From positions 434,001-498,000 of the forward strand of contig CP089458.1 of assembly GCA_026636295.1 (NCBI GenBank): DNA of 64,000 nt, in the 5' to 3' direction. Each line of letters opens with the position of its first letter. The stretch's first letter is position 1. Shown in pieces: positions 7,657 through 18,388 of this stretch. The position numbers and the translations under genes are program-made. The notes beneath the pieces were generated by a model. The model worked only from the letters and a program-made list of their open reading frames with translations, had not been told where the DNA came from and made no database searches. The DNA is from Medakamo hakoo (Eukaryota > Chlorophyta > Trebouxiophyceae > Coccomyxaceae).

Positions 7657-9870
7657 ATGCCCGCCCCAGTCAAGCTGGATGCCCGCGCGTCCGCCATCCT
7701 CCGCGGCCTCGCAGCCCAGTTTGAAGAGGGTGGCCAACCGCTCCAGGTAACGCGTCGTGGGGGTGGGAGAGGCGCGGTCTTTTCCCGCGCGCCCACCTCT
7801 TTTCATCCCACCCCTCTCCCTCCCTCCCTCCCTCCTTCCCTCTCCCATCAACCCCCACAGGCCATCAAATGCTATGAAGCCGCGCTCTCCACGCCCGGCG
7901 TCGACCCTCCGCGCGTGGAGGCCGCTTCGCGGCTGGCGTGCGCTCGCCTGCTGCTGTCTCACACGGGCTGCACCCGCGCCGCGACGGCGCACCTGGAGCG
8001 CGCGCGGCTGGCATTGGAAGGCGCGCGGGGGGCGGGCGCCGCCCGCCTGAAGCTGGGCGTGGCCTCGCACCTCGCCGCCTGCCAGGCTGCCGGCGGGGCG
8101 GGCCGCGCAGCCCACGCCACGCTGGACGGTGGCGCCGCCATCGCCGCGTCCGACTTGCCGCCCGGCCCCGAAGCCGCGGCGTGGCACGCGCACTTTTTGA
8201 CCTCGCTCGCCGCGGCCGCGGCCGCCGCGGGCGACGGCCCGACCGCGGCGCGCGCGGCCGAACGCATGGCGTCCGCCGCCTCGTCGTCCACGTCTGCCCT
8301 GGGCCCATTGGAACGCGCGGCCCTGGCCCTGGCGTGCGCCGGCACGGCCGCCGCGTCGGGCCGGGCCGGGGAAGCGGACGCGGCGCTGGGCGCGGCGAGC
8401 GACGCGCTGGACGAGGTGGAAGCCGCGGCCGGGCAGCGCCGCGAGGGCGCGGGCGAGTCTGGCGGGGCGTCCGAGCCCGAGCCGCCGGGCCTCCCGCCTC
8501 ACGCGGCCGCCTGGGCGGCCGTCCTGCGCCTCCAAGCCGAGACGCTGCGCGTCAGCCAGGCCCTGGCGAGCGGGGAGATCAAAGGCCTGCTGGCCAGCCT
8601 GGGCCTGGGCGAGCGCGAGCAGGACGCCGTCGCGGCTGGGCTGGCCCGCCTGAGCGAAGGCGCGGTGGCGGCCGCGGCGGGCGGGCCGCCCGGTCCGCCC
8701 GGCCCGACCGTCGCCGCGGCCGCGGCTGCGGCGGCCGCCGCGGCGGCGGGCGTGCTGCGCCCCCTCGCCAAGTTTGGGCCCGCGACCGTGCACGCGCTGC
8801 GGGGCCTGGAAGCCGCGGACGGCGGCCTGCGGGCCCTGGGCGTCCTGGGCTCCCACTTCGGCGGCGAGGCCGCCCCGCCAGACGCACTCGCGCCCGAAGC
8901 CGCCGTCGCGCCGCACGTCCGGGCGGCCGCGTCCCCGCTGGTCCGGGCCAAGCTGCTGTTGCTCGAGGCGCGCGCGCGCTGCGCGCTCTCCACGACCGAC
9001 CTGGAGGCCGGCCGCCGGGCCGTCGCGTCGGCGCTGGCCCTCGCCGACGCGTGGCCGGGCGCGGCCACACCCCTCCTCCCCGCCATGCTCGAACTCGGGG
9101 GCCATTACGCCCTGTGCGTGCGGGACGCGCGGGCGGCGGCGCGCCTGTTTGGCGCGGCCGCCGCGCGCGCGAGCGGCGCGACCGGCGCGGCGGCGGCGGC
9201 GCCGGCCGAGCCGGGCGCCCCCCCACCCCCACCCCCACCCCCCGTCCAGTGTCCGGCAACGTATTCGGCTGGTTCAGCGGGACCCGTCGCCGCGCGCGCC
9301 ACGGCCGGCGCCCTGGCCGCCATCGCCGAACTGGCGGACGGCTCTGCGCGCGCGGGCGGGCCGACCGCGCGCGCGACGGCCGCCCTGAAAGCCGGCGGCC
9401 TCCTGCCGGACTTGCCGCCCGGCCTGCCGCGCGCCGCCAAAGCCACGGCCCGCCTGGCCGTGGGGCTGGTGGCCCTGGCGGCTGGCGACGCCCCGTCCGC
9501 GCGCGTCGCCCTGTCCGGCTCCCTGTCCGCCGCGCAGGATGTCATGAACAACACGTGCCTCGTCTCCGCGGGGCTGGTGGCGCTGGCCCCGTCCCAGGCC
9601 GCGCGCGGCGACCGCCCGGGCGCGGAAGGCATGCTGGAAGCCGCGTTCACGCTGGCCAAGGGGTCGTTGGACGTGGCCACGCAGCTCGCCGCTGCGGCGG
9701 CCAAGCGCGCCGTCCTCGCCGGCGGCGGGGAAGAGGACGAGGCGGTGCTCGTGGAGATGGCGGCCTTTGTGGCGCGGAAGCAGAGCGCGCTGGACGCGGC
9801 GACGGCCGCGGCGACGGGTGGGGAGGGGGCGGCCGAGCACGCAGCGGTGGTGGCGTGGGGGAGCGTGTGA
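7657..9870 (+). CDS. MAU2: Cohesin loader subunit MAU2/SCC4
   Basis: Partner of SCC2/NIPBL in the complex that loads cohesin onto chromatin. Exon 1 is 7657-7746 (MPAPVKLDARASAILRGLAA), the intron GTAACG...CACAG is 7747-7860 and exon 2 is 7861-9870, giving 699 residues. AIKCYEAALSTPGVDPPRVEA and ACARLLLSHTGCTRAATAHLERARL match the plant MAU2 TPR start, where helices of short TPR-like repeats bind the SCC2 N-terminus. The intron is 114 bp, a multiple of three without stops, so its retention would add 38 residues. Polyalanine and a Pro run (about residues 505-515) interrupt the repeats. PSMD5 begins only 41 bp after the stop. Confidence 0.82.
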   Translation: MPAPVKLDARASAILRGLAAQFEEGGQPLQVTRRGGGRGAVFSRAPTSFHPTPLPPSLPPSLSHQPPQAIKCYEAALSTPGVDPPRVEAASRLACARLLLSHTGCTRAATAHLERARLALEGARGAGAARLKLGVASHLAACQAAGGAGRAAHATLDGGAAIAASDLPPGPEAAAWHAHFLTSLAAAAAAAGDGPTAARAAERMASAASSSTSALGPLERAALALACAGTAAASGRAGEADAALGAASDALDEVEAAAGQRREGAGESGGASEPEPPGLPPHAAAWAAVLRLQAETLRVSQALASGEIKGLLASLGLGEREQDAVAAGLARLSEGAVAAAAGGPPGPPGPTVAAAAAAAAAAAAGVLRPLAKFGPATVHALRGLEAADGGLRALGVLGSHFGGEAAPPDALAPEAAVAPHVRAAASPLVRAKLLLLEARARCALSTTDLEAGRRAVASALALADAWPGAATPLLPAMLELGGHYALCVRDARAAARLFGAAAARASGATGAAAAAPAEPGAPPPPPPPPVQCPATYSAGSAGPVAARATAGALAAIAELADGSARAGGPTARATAALKAGGLLPDLPPGLPRAAKATARLAVGLVALAAGDAPSARVALSGSLSAAQDVMNNTCLVSAGLVALAPSQAARGDRPGAEGMLEAAFTLAKGSLDVATQLAAAAAKRAVLAGGGEEDEAVLVEMAAFVARKQSALDAATAAATGGEGAAEHAAVVAWGSV

Positions 9871-9911
9871 GAGAGGGTACGCCTTCAGTCTTGCTTTTTT
9901 TTTTTGTCCGC

Positions 9912-11633
9912 ATGGTGTCGACGACCACCACGCCCGTCCCGTCCCGCCTGGCGGCCGACGCGGCCGCCCTGGCGGACGGCGTTGTCCCTCTCAGCAGCGC
10001 GGCAGCCGCGGCTTTCTTGGAGGCGCACCCGCTGCCGGCGATCGTCGAGTGAGAGGAGGCGGGAGGGCATTCGTTTTTTTTCGCGAGCGCGCGCGCGCTG
10101 TCCGCCTGTTCTCACTCGCCTCCACACGCCCACATCCACAGGCAGCTCCAGGCCGCCCCGCCACAGGTGGCAGGCGTTGTCGCGCGCGCCCTCGAGAAAG
10201 TGCTGGCGACAGAAACTGGTTCCGCCCTCCTCCCGAGCTTGCTCGAAGAAGGCGGCGGCCCCGTCGCCGCAGCGACGGCCGCGGCCTCACCCGCCCTGCG
10301 CTCCCTCGCCGCGGCCGTCCTGGCCCGCGCCCTGCCCGTCGACCCGTCCCGTGCCGCGCCGCGCCTGGTTGCCTTACTCACTGACGCCGACGCGTCCGTG
10401 GCGGGCGCGGCGGAGGCGGCGCTGTTGAAGGCGGCGCGGGCGGGGGGAGGCGGCGGCGCCGCCCTGCTCGAGTCTGGCGCGCTCGCGGCCCCCCTCTCCT
10501 CGCCCGACGCCACGGTCCGCGCCCGGGGCCTGGCCGTGTCGGCGGCGCTGCTGTCATCTTCAGACCCGGCTGTGTCCGCTGCTGCCCGGGCGGCCGGCGT
10601 CCTGGCCCCCCTGGCGGCCGAGCTGGATGGGGGCGACCCGCTGACCGCTGCGGCGGCGCTCGCGGCGGTCGCAGCCGCTGCCGAAGGCGAGGGCGAGGCG
10701 TCAGTCGGCGCGGCGTCTGCTTTGCTGGACGCGCTGGGCGGGGCTTTAGCCGCGATCATTGACCGGGGCAACGCCCTGTTTGCGCCGGTCTGGGCGCAGG
10801 CGCTGAACACGGCGGCGGTGCTGCTGGCCGCCGCCGCCGCGGCGGGGGGCGGGCAGCGCGCCGCCCCAACGCCCGTCGCGTCGTCCCTGACAGCCGCCCT
10901 TGACGCTCACCTCAGCGAGTCGTCCACCGAAGACGACCCTGTGCGTGAAGGCGCGGCCGTCGAAGCGGCGGGCAGTTTGGGCGCAACCTCGGCTGGCGCG
11001 GCGCTGCTGGCGGGCGCCGCGCCGCGCGCTTTGGCCGGCCTCGCCGCCCGCGCGCTCGGCGCGCGCGGCGCGGGCGGCGGCACGGCCGCGCGTGTGGCCG
11101 CCTTGCACGCGCTCGCCTCCATCTCGGGCGCTGAACGCGTGCGGCCTTCGCACCCACAGGCAGCGTTGTTGAGCGGCACGGGCGCGGAAGCGGGCCTGGC
11201 GGCGGCGGTGCACGCGGGCGCGGCGGAAGGGCGGCCGGCCGGCACGCCGCCCGCGGCCGCGTTTGCCGCGCTGACCGCCCAACCGCTGGACGACGTCCGC
11301 GTCGCGGCCCTGCGCGCCCTCCTCCCCCTGGTCGCGGCCCGGCCCTGGGCTGCTGCCGATGCGGCGGCAAGCCCAGAACTGCTGGCCCGCCTCACAGCCG
11401 CCCGGCCGTGGGCGGGCAGCCCGCCGGCCGAGTGGCGGCACGCGGTCGTGTTGGCGCTCGAGCGCTCGGCCCGCGCGGCGCTGAGCGCGACGGGCGACGA
11501 CGGCTTGGCGCCACAGCAGCGGGCGGCTTTGGCTGCTGCTCTTCCAGCCTTGGTCTCAGCGGCCCGGGCGGGCGCGCACGGGTTTGGGGCGCGGGACATG
11601 GTGGCGCAGGAGGTCGCGACGCGGGCGGGGTAG
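9912..11633 (+). CDS. PSMD5: 26S proteasome assembly chaperone PSMD5 (S5B)-like
   Basis: In animals PSMD5 is an ARM/HEAT-repeat chaperone that guides assembly of the proteasome base and then leaves. Exon 1 is 9912-10048 (MVSTTTTPVPSRLAADAAAL...PLPAIV), the intron is 10049-10141 (GTGAGA...CCACAG) and exon 2 is 10142-11633; a split Glu codon joins them, giving 542 residues against about 500 usual. The body is a chain of Ala/Leu-rich helical repeats, and the region FAALTAQPLDDVRVAALRAL followed by ARPWA aligns with the conserved C-terminal part of the family. The start codon is 41 bp after the MAU2 stop, leaving little room for two separate UTRs and a promoter. Alternative: a generic ARM-repeat protein. 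Confidence 0.7.
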
Positions 11634-11760
11634 AGCTCTGGCCTGCGCGAAGTAAACGTCGGCCTGTGCGACAAAACATCGGCTCTCTCAGTGTTCCCAC
11701 TTTTTATCGGGGGGGAGGGGTGCGCACCCGCCGCACACGCCTCCCTCGCTCACGACACCG

Positions 11761-14108
11761 ATGGCCGACGACAACGGCGGTGCGCCCGCCTCCCGCCCCC
11801 ACGGCGCCGAGGCGACGGCGCTCGTGCCGCTCGCCAGCGGCGGCGCGCTGGCTCGCGCCGCGTCGGCGCCCGCGCCCAATGCGGCGTTCCTGTCTCGCGT
11901 CCGCGCGGCGCGCGACGCCCTGGACGCGGCGCTGTCGGGCCTGGGTCCGACCTCCCTGACGATGGAACAACTGGACGGGTGCGTAGGTGGGGCGTGCGAG
12001 GCCCCCAGGCGCGCGCGCGACGCCGTTTTTCGGCCGTCGCCGCGTCGTGCGCGCTTTGCTTTTTCGCGGGCTGTCGTTTTTGGTTCACGCCCCCCCCCCC
12101 CCCCCCCCCTCTGCCCCTTCTCCAGGCCCACCACCACCTCCTCCTCGGACGAGGTCGCCCGCCTGCGCACAGCCCTGGCCGAAGCCCTGTCCTACCGCCG
12201 CCTCTACAAAACGGCTGAAGCCCAAGCGACGGCCGCCGTCCGCGAACGTGACGCCGCCGTCGCGGCTCTTGACGCTGCGCGCGCCGACGCGGTGAGAGAA
12301 CACCGCCGGGCCGCCGCCGCCGAAGCGACGGTCTCCCGCTTGCAAGCCCGCCTGGCAGACGTGGAGGCGGGCCTGGCGCACCGCGCGGGCAGCGGCGCTG
12401 GAGACGGCGTGCGGTCGGCGTTGGTGCGGCTATCGCAAGAGCACGCGGCGGGTGTGGCAGCGGCCGCGGCGGTGGCTCGCGGCGGCGCCGCTGCGCCCTC
12501 CCCACTGGGTGGTGCTGCGCCGACGGCGGCGACCGCCGAGCCCGATCCGACACCGGCTGCCGCACCGACCGCCATCCTCGCCGCGGCGGAGGGAGAAGGA
12601 GAAGAGGGTGGAGAGGAGGCGACAGCTGGCGCGGCCGCGCCGCCGCCTCCGCGGGAGGAGCAGCAGCCGGCCGCCGGCGACCCGCGGCCGACGGGCGTGA
12701 CGCCGCCGCCGAAACGCGCCCGCACCAGCCTGAGTGCCGGTGGAGGCGGGGGGGAGGGCTCTCCCTCTCCTGCACGCAGCGGCGACGGCGGCGGCGGCGG
12801 CGGTGCGGCGCCTTCCCGACCGCCCTCCCCCCGCCACCCGCGCGCGCGGCCTCTCCCCTCCTCGTCCGCGGCGGGTCCACCGGCGCCGCCCCGCGCGGCG
12901 ACCTGGCCGGCATCGTGGCCAGCGGCGCCAACGCGGTGACGAGTCCGGACGGTGGTGGCGGCGGGTGTGGCGGCGGCGGCGGCGGCGGCGGTGGTGGCCC
13001 ACCCCTGCGCGCGCCCTCCCCTGCTCGCCCCCCACCCGCGGACGAGGCGGCCAGCCGCCGCCGCGCCCGCAGCGCGGCCGAGGGAGGCGGCACCGGGCTC
13101 CCCAAGCCTGCGCCATCCTCACCGCTCAAGAACGGGTGGCGCCGGGCGCGCAGCCCCGTGCGTGCCGCCCGCCAGGGTGGTGGGCGTGGCGCCGGTGGGT
13201 GTGGGCGCGGCGCGGAAAACCGGGGCCCGCCGCCGACCGCGCCGCCGCCGCCGTTGCCGTCGTCGTCTGGCGGCGGCGGCTCCCGCTACCGGTTCAACCG
13301 GGCGGCCGCGGCGGCGGGTCCGCCTGGGCCTCCACCGCCGCTGACGTCGACCGCGGCCGCCGCGGCGGTGCCGCCCGCCTCCACGCCGCCGGGCGGTCTC
13401 ATTGCCGCGCCACGCCTGCCCGCGGACGCGGCCACGGCCGCGCGCGACCCGGCGCCGTCCCCACCCTGGCGCCGCGCCCGCCGGGGCGTGTCGCCCTGCG
13501 GCATCGATGAAGCCCTGGCGCTCCTAGACGTCCCACTCATTGGCCGCACGGCGGGCGGCGGCGGCGGCGGCGGTGGCGACGGCGGCGCGGCGGGGCCGAC
13601 CCGCCCGGCGGTCGTCGACCGCGTGCCGCCCGGGCCGCCCCTGCCCGCCGGCGTTTTCACGGCCGCCCGCGGGCGCGCTGACGCCCCTCCTCCGTCTCCC
13701 GGTCCACCACCACCACCACCACCGCCACCAGAAGACAAGTTCTACGAGCCCGTCCGCCGCAAAGCCGACCGGGCGGCGCTGCCCGGGTCCGAATGCCCAG
13801 ACTGCGCGGGCTTCTACCTCGCGTGCGAGCGCTGGGGCACGGCCGCGGCGGCGGCGGCGGCGGGCCTGGCCGCCCGCCCCTGCGCCCGCCACGGCGGCGC
13901 CGTCCCGCTCACCCGCCCCGGCTTGGTCGACGCCGCGTCCCGCCACCGGCACCGGTGGGCGCCGCCGCCCACACCCGCCGGGTTTTGGGATTTGGGGTTC
14001 ATGGACTCGCACGACTCGCGCGTCAACAGCGGGCGTGGCGCCCAGCCGGCGTCGCCGTCGGACGCGCGTGGGGGTGGGGGTGGGGCTGGCGGGCGGGGGC
14101 GGGGGTGA
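11761..14108 (+). CDS. COM1: DNA end-resection factor COM1/SAE2/CtIP homolog
   Basis: SAE2/CtIP proteins activate MRE11 to clip protein-blocked or hairpin DNA ends and start resection. The N-terminal exon is 11761-11978; the next opens at 12126 after a long C-run and CTCCAG, joining as MEQLDG|PTTTSSSDEV and leading into a coiled coil (about 12130-12380) suited to tetramerisation. The C-terminus carries the family hallmark: FYEPVRRKADRAALPGSEC, CPDCAGFY, then RHRHRWAPPPTPAGFWDLGF (about 13739-14000). The two halves lie in different frames, so a second intron or a sequence error falls between about 12690 and 12925; I cannot fix its edges (one AG candidate ends at 12779). Intron 1 is 147 bp, 3n and stop-free. 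PSMD5 is 127 bp upstream and UROS 130 bp downstream. Confidence 0.8.
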
Positions 14109-14238
14109 GGGAGAGGCTGTGTAGACGACGGGGGAGAGGGCAGGACTGAAATGGGGAGAGGGGCAGACAGGACTGACAAAGAGAGATGGGTGGGGGAGGC
14201 CCCCCCGCCTCAGATGAGGGATAAGGCTCAGCCCCCCG

Positions 14239-15261
14239 ATGCAGCAGCAAACCGCCCGGACTTTGGCTGGCCGCCAGCGCGCCGCTGCGGCCTGGCCGCC
14301 CGCCCGCCGGACGGTCAGGGCCCAGCCTCACACAGTGAGAGCCAATGCGACGTCTTTAGTGACTCCAAGCGACGGCCGCGGCCCGCACGACAAGGCGCCG
14401 CGCCGCGCGACCGCCGTCGCCGCCGCGGCCGCTGCTGCCCACCCTCCACCTCCCTCGCCCGCCGCCCCGCTCGTCGTCCTGACGCGCGAAGCCGGCAAAA
14501 ACGGCAAGCTCGCCTCCGCCCTGGCCCGCAAAGGCCTGCGCACAGTCGAATTACCGCTCGTCATGTCCGGGCCCGCCGCGGACACGGACGCCCTGCCGGA
14601 CGCCCTGCGCCGCGGCGGGTGGGGGTGGGTCATTGTGACGAGCCCTGAAGCCGCGTCCGTCTTCCTGCACGCCTGGCGGTCCGCCGACCGCCCGCCCGTG
14701 CGCGTCGCGGCCGTGGGCGCGGGCACGGCCCGCATCCTGGACGAAGCGCCGGGCGATGACGCGCCGGCCGTCGCCTTCACGCCGTCCCTGGCCAACGCTG
14801 TGACCCTGGCGGCCGAGCTGCCCGCCCCGCCCGGGGGCGGGGGCGGCGGCGGCGGCGGCGACGGCCCCACCGTCCTGTACCCCGCGTCCGCCAAGGCCGG
14901 CAGTGCCTTGCAGGACGGGCTGGCGGCGCGCGGCTTTGCCGTGACGCGCCTGGCGACGTACGACACGCTGCCCGTGCCGGCGGGACAGCTGGACCCGGCG
15001 TCGCTGGCGGCCGCCCGGTCCGCGTCCGTCGTCGCCCTGGCGTCGCCCTCCGCCGTCCGGGCCTGGGTCGCGGCTGTCGGAGGGCTGGACGCGGCCAAAG
15101 CCGGGCCCGTGGTCGCGGCCATCGGCTCCACGACGGGCGTGGCCGCGCACAATGCCGGGTTGGAGCGCGTGCACTGGCCCGACGCGCCGGGCCTGGACGG
15201 CTTTGTCGCGGCGGTGGAGGACGCGCTGGCGGACGCGAGGAAGGGGGCGGCGGCGGCGTGA
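14239..15261 (+). CDS. UROS: Uroporphyrinogen-III synthase, plastid
   Basis: Converts hydroxymethylbilane to uroporphyrinogen III, closing the macrocycle with inversion of ring D, in the plastid tetrapyrrole pathway. It is a single exon of 340 residues starting at ATG 14239. The first roughly 75 residues are Ala/Arg-rich with few acids, as expected for a transit peptide. The mature part begins LVVLTREAGKNGKLASALA and holds VIVTSPEAASVF, AAVGAGTARIL, TRLATYDTLPVP and AAIGSTTGVAAHNAGL, matching both lobes of the HemD fold. A run of ten glycines sits in the inter-lobe linker. The enzyme has no strongly conserved catalytic residues, so assignment rests on fold pattern. Confidence 0.88.
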   Translation: MQQQTARTLAGRQRAAAAWPPARRTVRAQPHTVRANATSLVTPSDGRGPHDKAPRRATAVAAAAAAAHPPPPSPAAPLVVLTREAGKNGKLASALARKGLRTVELPLVMSGPAADTDALPDALRRGGWGWVIVTSPEAASVFLHAWRSADRPPVRVAAVGAGTARILDEAPGDDAPAVAFTPSLANAVTLAAELPAPPGGGGGGGGGDGPTVLYPASAKAGSALQDGLAARGFAVTRLATYDTLPVPAGQLDPASLAAARSASVVALASPSAVRAWVAAVGGLDAAKAGPVVAAIGSTTGVAAHNAGLERVHWPDAPGLDGFVAAVEDALADARKGAAAA

Positions 15262-15368
15262 GGGGAGGGGCAGCTGCGTGATGCGAAGCGGAGAAGGATT
15301 GTGTGTGTGTGAGCCTGCGCTACATCATGAAGAAAAAGAAACAACAAGGAGAGTCCCGCCCCGGCCCG

Positions 15369-17097
15369 TCACGGCCGTCGCCGCGCTTCGGCCGCCGCGC
15401 GCGCGGCCACGCCCGCCGTCGCGGGGTGGGCGTCACGGCCGCGCCCCCCTCCACCTCCACCACCGCCTCCGGTCCGCCGCCTCGCCGCTTCAGCGTCCGC
15501 TGCCGCGCGCAGGGCGGCCGTCGCGGCTGTCGGCCGGGGCGCCCACTGCGAGGGGCGCAGGCCGGCAAGACTCCCGCCGGGCCGGGGCGACAGCTCCTCC
15601 TCCGACGCGTCGCCCGACAGCCGAGCCTCCCATCCATTTTTGCGCCAGCGCGGCCGGTGGCCGGCCGCGCCCGCGGCGCCGTTGCCCGTCGTCCACGCAC
15701 CACCGCCCGTGGCCAGTGGCGCCTGGACGGGCGGGACGGCCGGCCTCGCCGCGGCCCCCGGCCACGCGCGCGGCGACGCAAACGTCACGGGCGCGGCCGC
15801 GGGCGGGCTTGTCCCGGGCGAAGGCGTCGCGCCGCCGCCGCCGGCCGGGCCGGCGCTCGCCTCCCGCCCGTCGCGGCCTTCCCCGCCGCTCCCGCGCCCG
15901 TCTTCGAAACTGGTCCCGCGCACGGCTGGGCCAAATGACGTCAGCCCGCCGTCCGCGTCGCCCACAGGCGAGTCGTCGCCGCCGTGGGCCGCCCGCTCGC
16001 GCGCGGCTTCGGAGGCGGCCACCGCCGCGGCTTCGGCCAGGGAGGACAGCGACCCCAACAGGGACCGGGCGCGCCCCGCCAGCGCCCCGCCCGCCGCCGC
16101 CACGGCCGCGGGCGCGCCCGACCCGCCGACCGCGTCGCCCGCCGCCGCCGCCGCGGCTGCCACCAGGTCACGCGTGGACGGGACGTGGCGGATGGCGCCG
16201 TCGCCCACGCCGTCGGCGCCCAGGATAAAGTCCAGGACCTCCAGGTATTTGGACCGGAAGACGTCCCGGTGCCGCCCCCGGTCGTCGGAGTAGCAGTGCA
16301 TGATGGCGGCGGACGCGGCGGCAAAGATGGCAATGTCCAGGCGGAAGACCGAAAAACGGACCGGGCGTGGCGTCGCCGGCGGCGCGACCAGCGCGGCCGG
16401 CCGGACGGGCCACAGCCCCCACTCTGGCAGGCACAGCGCCGCCGACTCAAGCGCCCTGGACACGCAGTACAGCGCCAGTTCCATGCGCCGCGACTTTTTC
16501 TCGACCAGGGTGGCCAGCCCGCCAGTCCAGGCGGAGGCGGCGATGCCGCCGGGCGTGATGCGGCCCGTGAGCCGGAAGCCCGCGCACGCGCCGCGCCAGG
16601 CGAGCGTGCAGTAGAGCGCCAGGAACGCCGCCGACCGGGCGGCGCCCTTTAAGATTTTGGTCCACAACGCCGCGGCGTCGGGACCGGGCTTGAACAGGCG
16701 GCGGCGGTGGACGAGCAGCGCCGGCAAAATGTACACGGGCGCGTAGACGGGCAGGGCGCGGAGGTACGCGCCCGGGAAGAAGCGCGCGGCGTTGCCGTCG
16801 CACGTCGTCCCCGGGTGCGCCCAGTCGCACGGGTGGTCGCCGGCCGCTTGGACGGCGAACACGTGGGACGGCGGCACGATGGACAGGGACGCCATGGGCG
16901 GGATGCCGGCGGCCGCGTCGCCCGTCAAGGACAGGGGCAGGCCCGCGGCCGTGCGCTCCCCCAGCTCCCTGGCCGACGCGTAGTACCAGCCCTCGTGGCC
17001 GCCGTGCTTGTTCAGGAAGCGGACAAAGGAAGGGGGGAGGGTGTGGGGCTTGAAGATCCAGGAGTAGGTGATCTGAGGAGAGGGGGGGGGTGCGGAG

Positions 17098-17133
<36 letters not shown>

Positions 17134-18039
17134 GAGGCGGACGCAAAAAAGACAGGAGACACACGTGGGAAAAAAAAACACCCTGCACACCTGTGCTGTC
17201 GCGAGGCACATCAGCGCAGTGTCGCCGTGCACCCACCGCGTGGGCGCCAGCGCCGCCCGCACCCGCCTGGGCGCGGTCGGCTTGTTGCCGATGCGGACGA
17301 GCAGCGTCAGCCCGCGGACGAGGACGTACAGGGCGAGCGAGGTGTGGCGGTGGTCCGGGCCCGTGAGGGCGATGGCAGGCGCGGCCGCGCACCCCGCGGC
17401 GGCGGCGCGCCAGGCCGCCGTCCGCTGCCGGCCCCAGCCCGCCGCGATGGCTTCATCCACGGCGACGTAGGTTCCCGCGTACGCGCCCAGGAAAGCCGCC
17501 CACCTGGCCGTGTCAGCGGCAGACGCGGCCAGGCCGGGCGCGCCCGCAGCTTTGCGGCGCGCGGCGCGGGTCGGTGCAAACGCGGCGAGCAGCAGAGAGA
17601 CGCCGTGCAGGCCGCCCCTCAGAATGGCGCCCGTCGCGGCGCCGCGGGCGATGGCGTTGCCCAGGCGTGTGACCGCGCGTTCGCCGTCGAAGTCGTCGTC
17701 GGCGGGCGGTGGCAGGCCCAGGGACGCGGCAAGGCTGGAGAGCGTCGCGGCCGTGAAGGTTGCCGCCGGGTGCGGCGACCGCGGGCGCGCGACTGCGCGC
17801 GGCCCTCCCCGCAAACTTTTCAGGCCGCCGCCGGACCCGCTGGAGCCGGCCTTCACGGGTGCAGGCGGCCGGGGAGGCCGTCCGCTCAACGGCGTGGACG
17901 CACCGCCGGCCGGTGAGGCGACGCCGGCGGGCGAGGACGCAAAGGGCGAGGGCGGGAGGGAGGGCGGCGTCGCAATTGACGCGGGTGGCAGGCCCGCGTG
18001 CGCGTCCGCGCTCGGGCTGGACGTGGACGGCGCGGCCAT
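15369..18039 (-). CDS. TMEM135-like multipass membrane protein
   Basis: Exon 1 is 18039-17191 and exon 2 is 17072-15369, joined in phase as MCLATAQ|ITYSWIFKP; the intron has a GTGTGC donor. The product is 850 residues. WIFKPHTLPPSFVRFLNKHGG and the cysteine-bearing block CDWAHPGTTCDGNAARFF followed by the hydrophobic YAPVYILPALLVHRR resemble TMEM135, a peroxisome/mitochondria-associated protein distantly related to Tim17-type membrane domains. The first roughly 130 residues are Pro/Ser-rich. Several hydrophobic helices lie between about 180 and 560, and the last roughly 250 residues are low-complexity. Cellular location is inferred from animals only. It sits tail to tail with UROS. Confidence 0.65.
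17101..17130. repeat. (TG)15 microsatellite in intron
   Basis: Fifteen uninterrupted TG units lie in the single intron of the TMEM135-like gene, shortly upstream (in transcript sense) of its splice acceptor at 17073. In the transcript it reads as a CA repeat. Confidence 0.95.
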
Positions 18040-18388
18040 GGCGAGCACTCGCGCCGTGTTCAGGGCTCGGTGCAGGACACGGTTGTGAAGGCGCGACGCC
18101 CGGCCGCGCGGTGGGCGGGCGGGCGGGCGACGCCGAAAAGTGTGACCTGGAGGCGCGTTGGTCGTTTTGAGAGAGGCACAACCCCGCCCAACCCTCACGC
18201 AAAAAAAAACAAAAAACGCACGACCAGACGTTTCCAGGGGATCAAATCACACACGCCACGTGCTCACACCCTGCTCCTCCCCGACACACACGAAAAGCCC
18301 GTATCCACCCTCGGTCCCCGCACCCCGTCGCCTTGTCTCCATCTCCCCCCCCCCCCCCCCCACCACCCATCCATCCACCTCCCCACCC
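18040..18388. other. Intergenic spacer with 17-C run
   Basis: 349 bp between two same-strand genes: the 3' flank of the HugZ-like gene and the promoter side of the TMEM135-like gene. It contains a 17-base C run (18345-18361) and an A-rich patch near 18203. No coding frame is supported. Confidence 0.5.

Noticed and set aside
7432-9105. 557-codon minus-strand frame opposite MAU2
   Set aside because: Antisense shadow of MAU2; no ATG-supported start and no recognisable domain.
9181-9260. Possible second intron in MAU2 at a C-rich, Pro-encoding tract ending GTCCAG
   Set aside because: The frame stays open and homologous on both sides, and no donor of fitting phase is evident; kept as a Pro run.
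9871-9911. Bacterial-style ribosome binding site between MAU2 and PSMD5
   Set aside because: The spacer is T-rich with no purine Shine-Dalgarno box, and both genes have spliceosomal introns.
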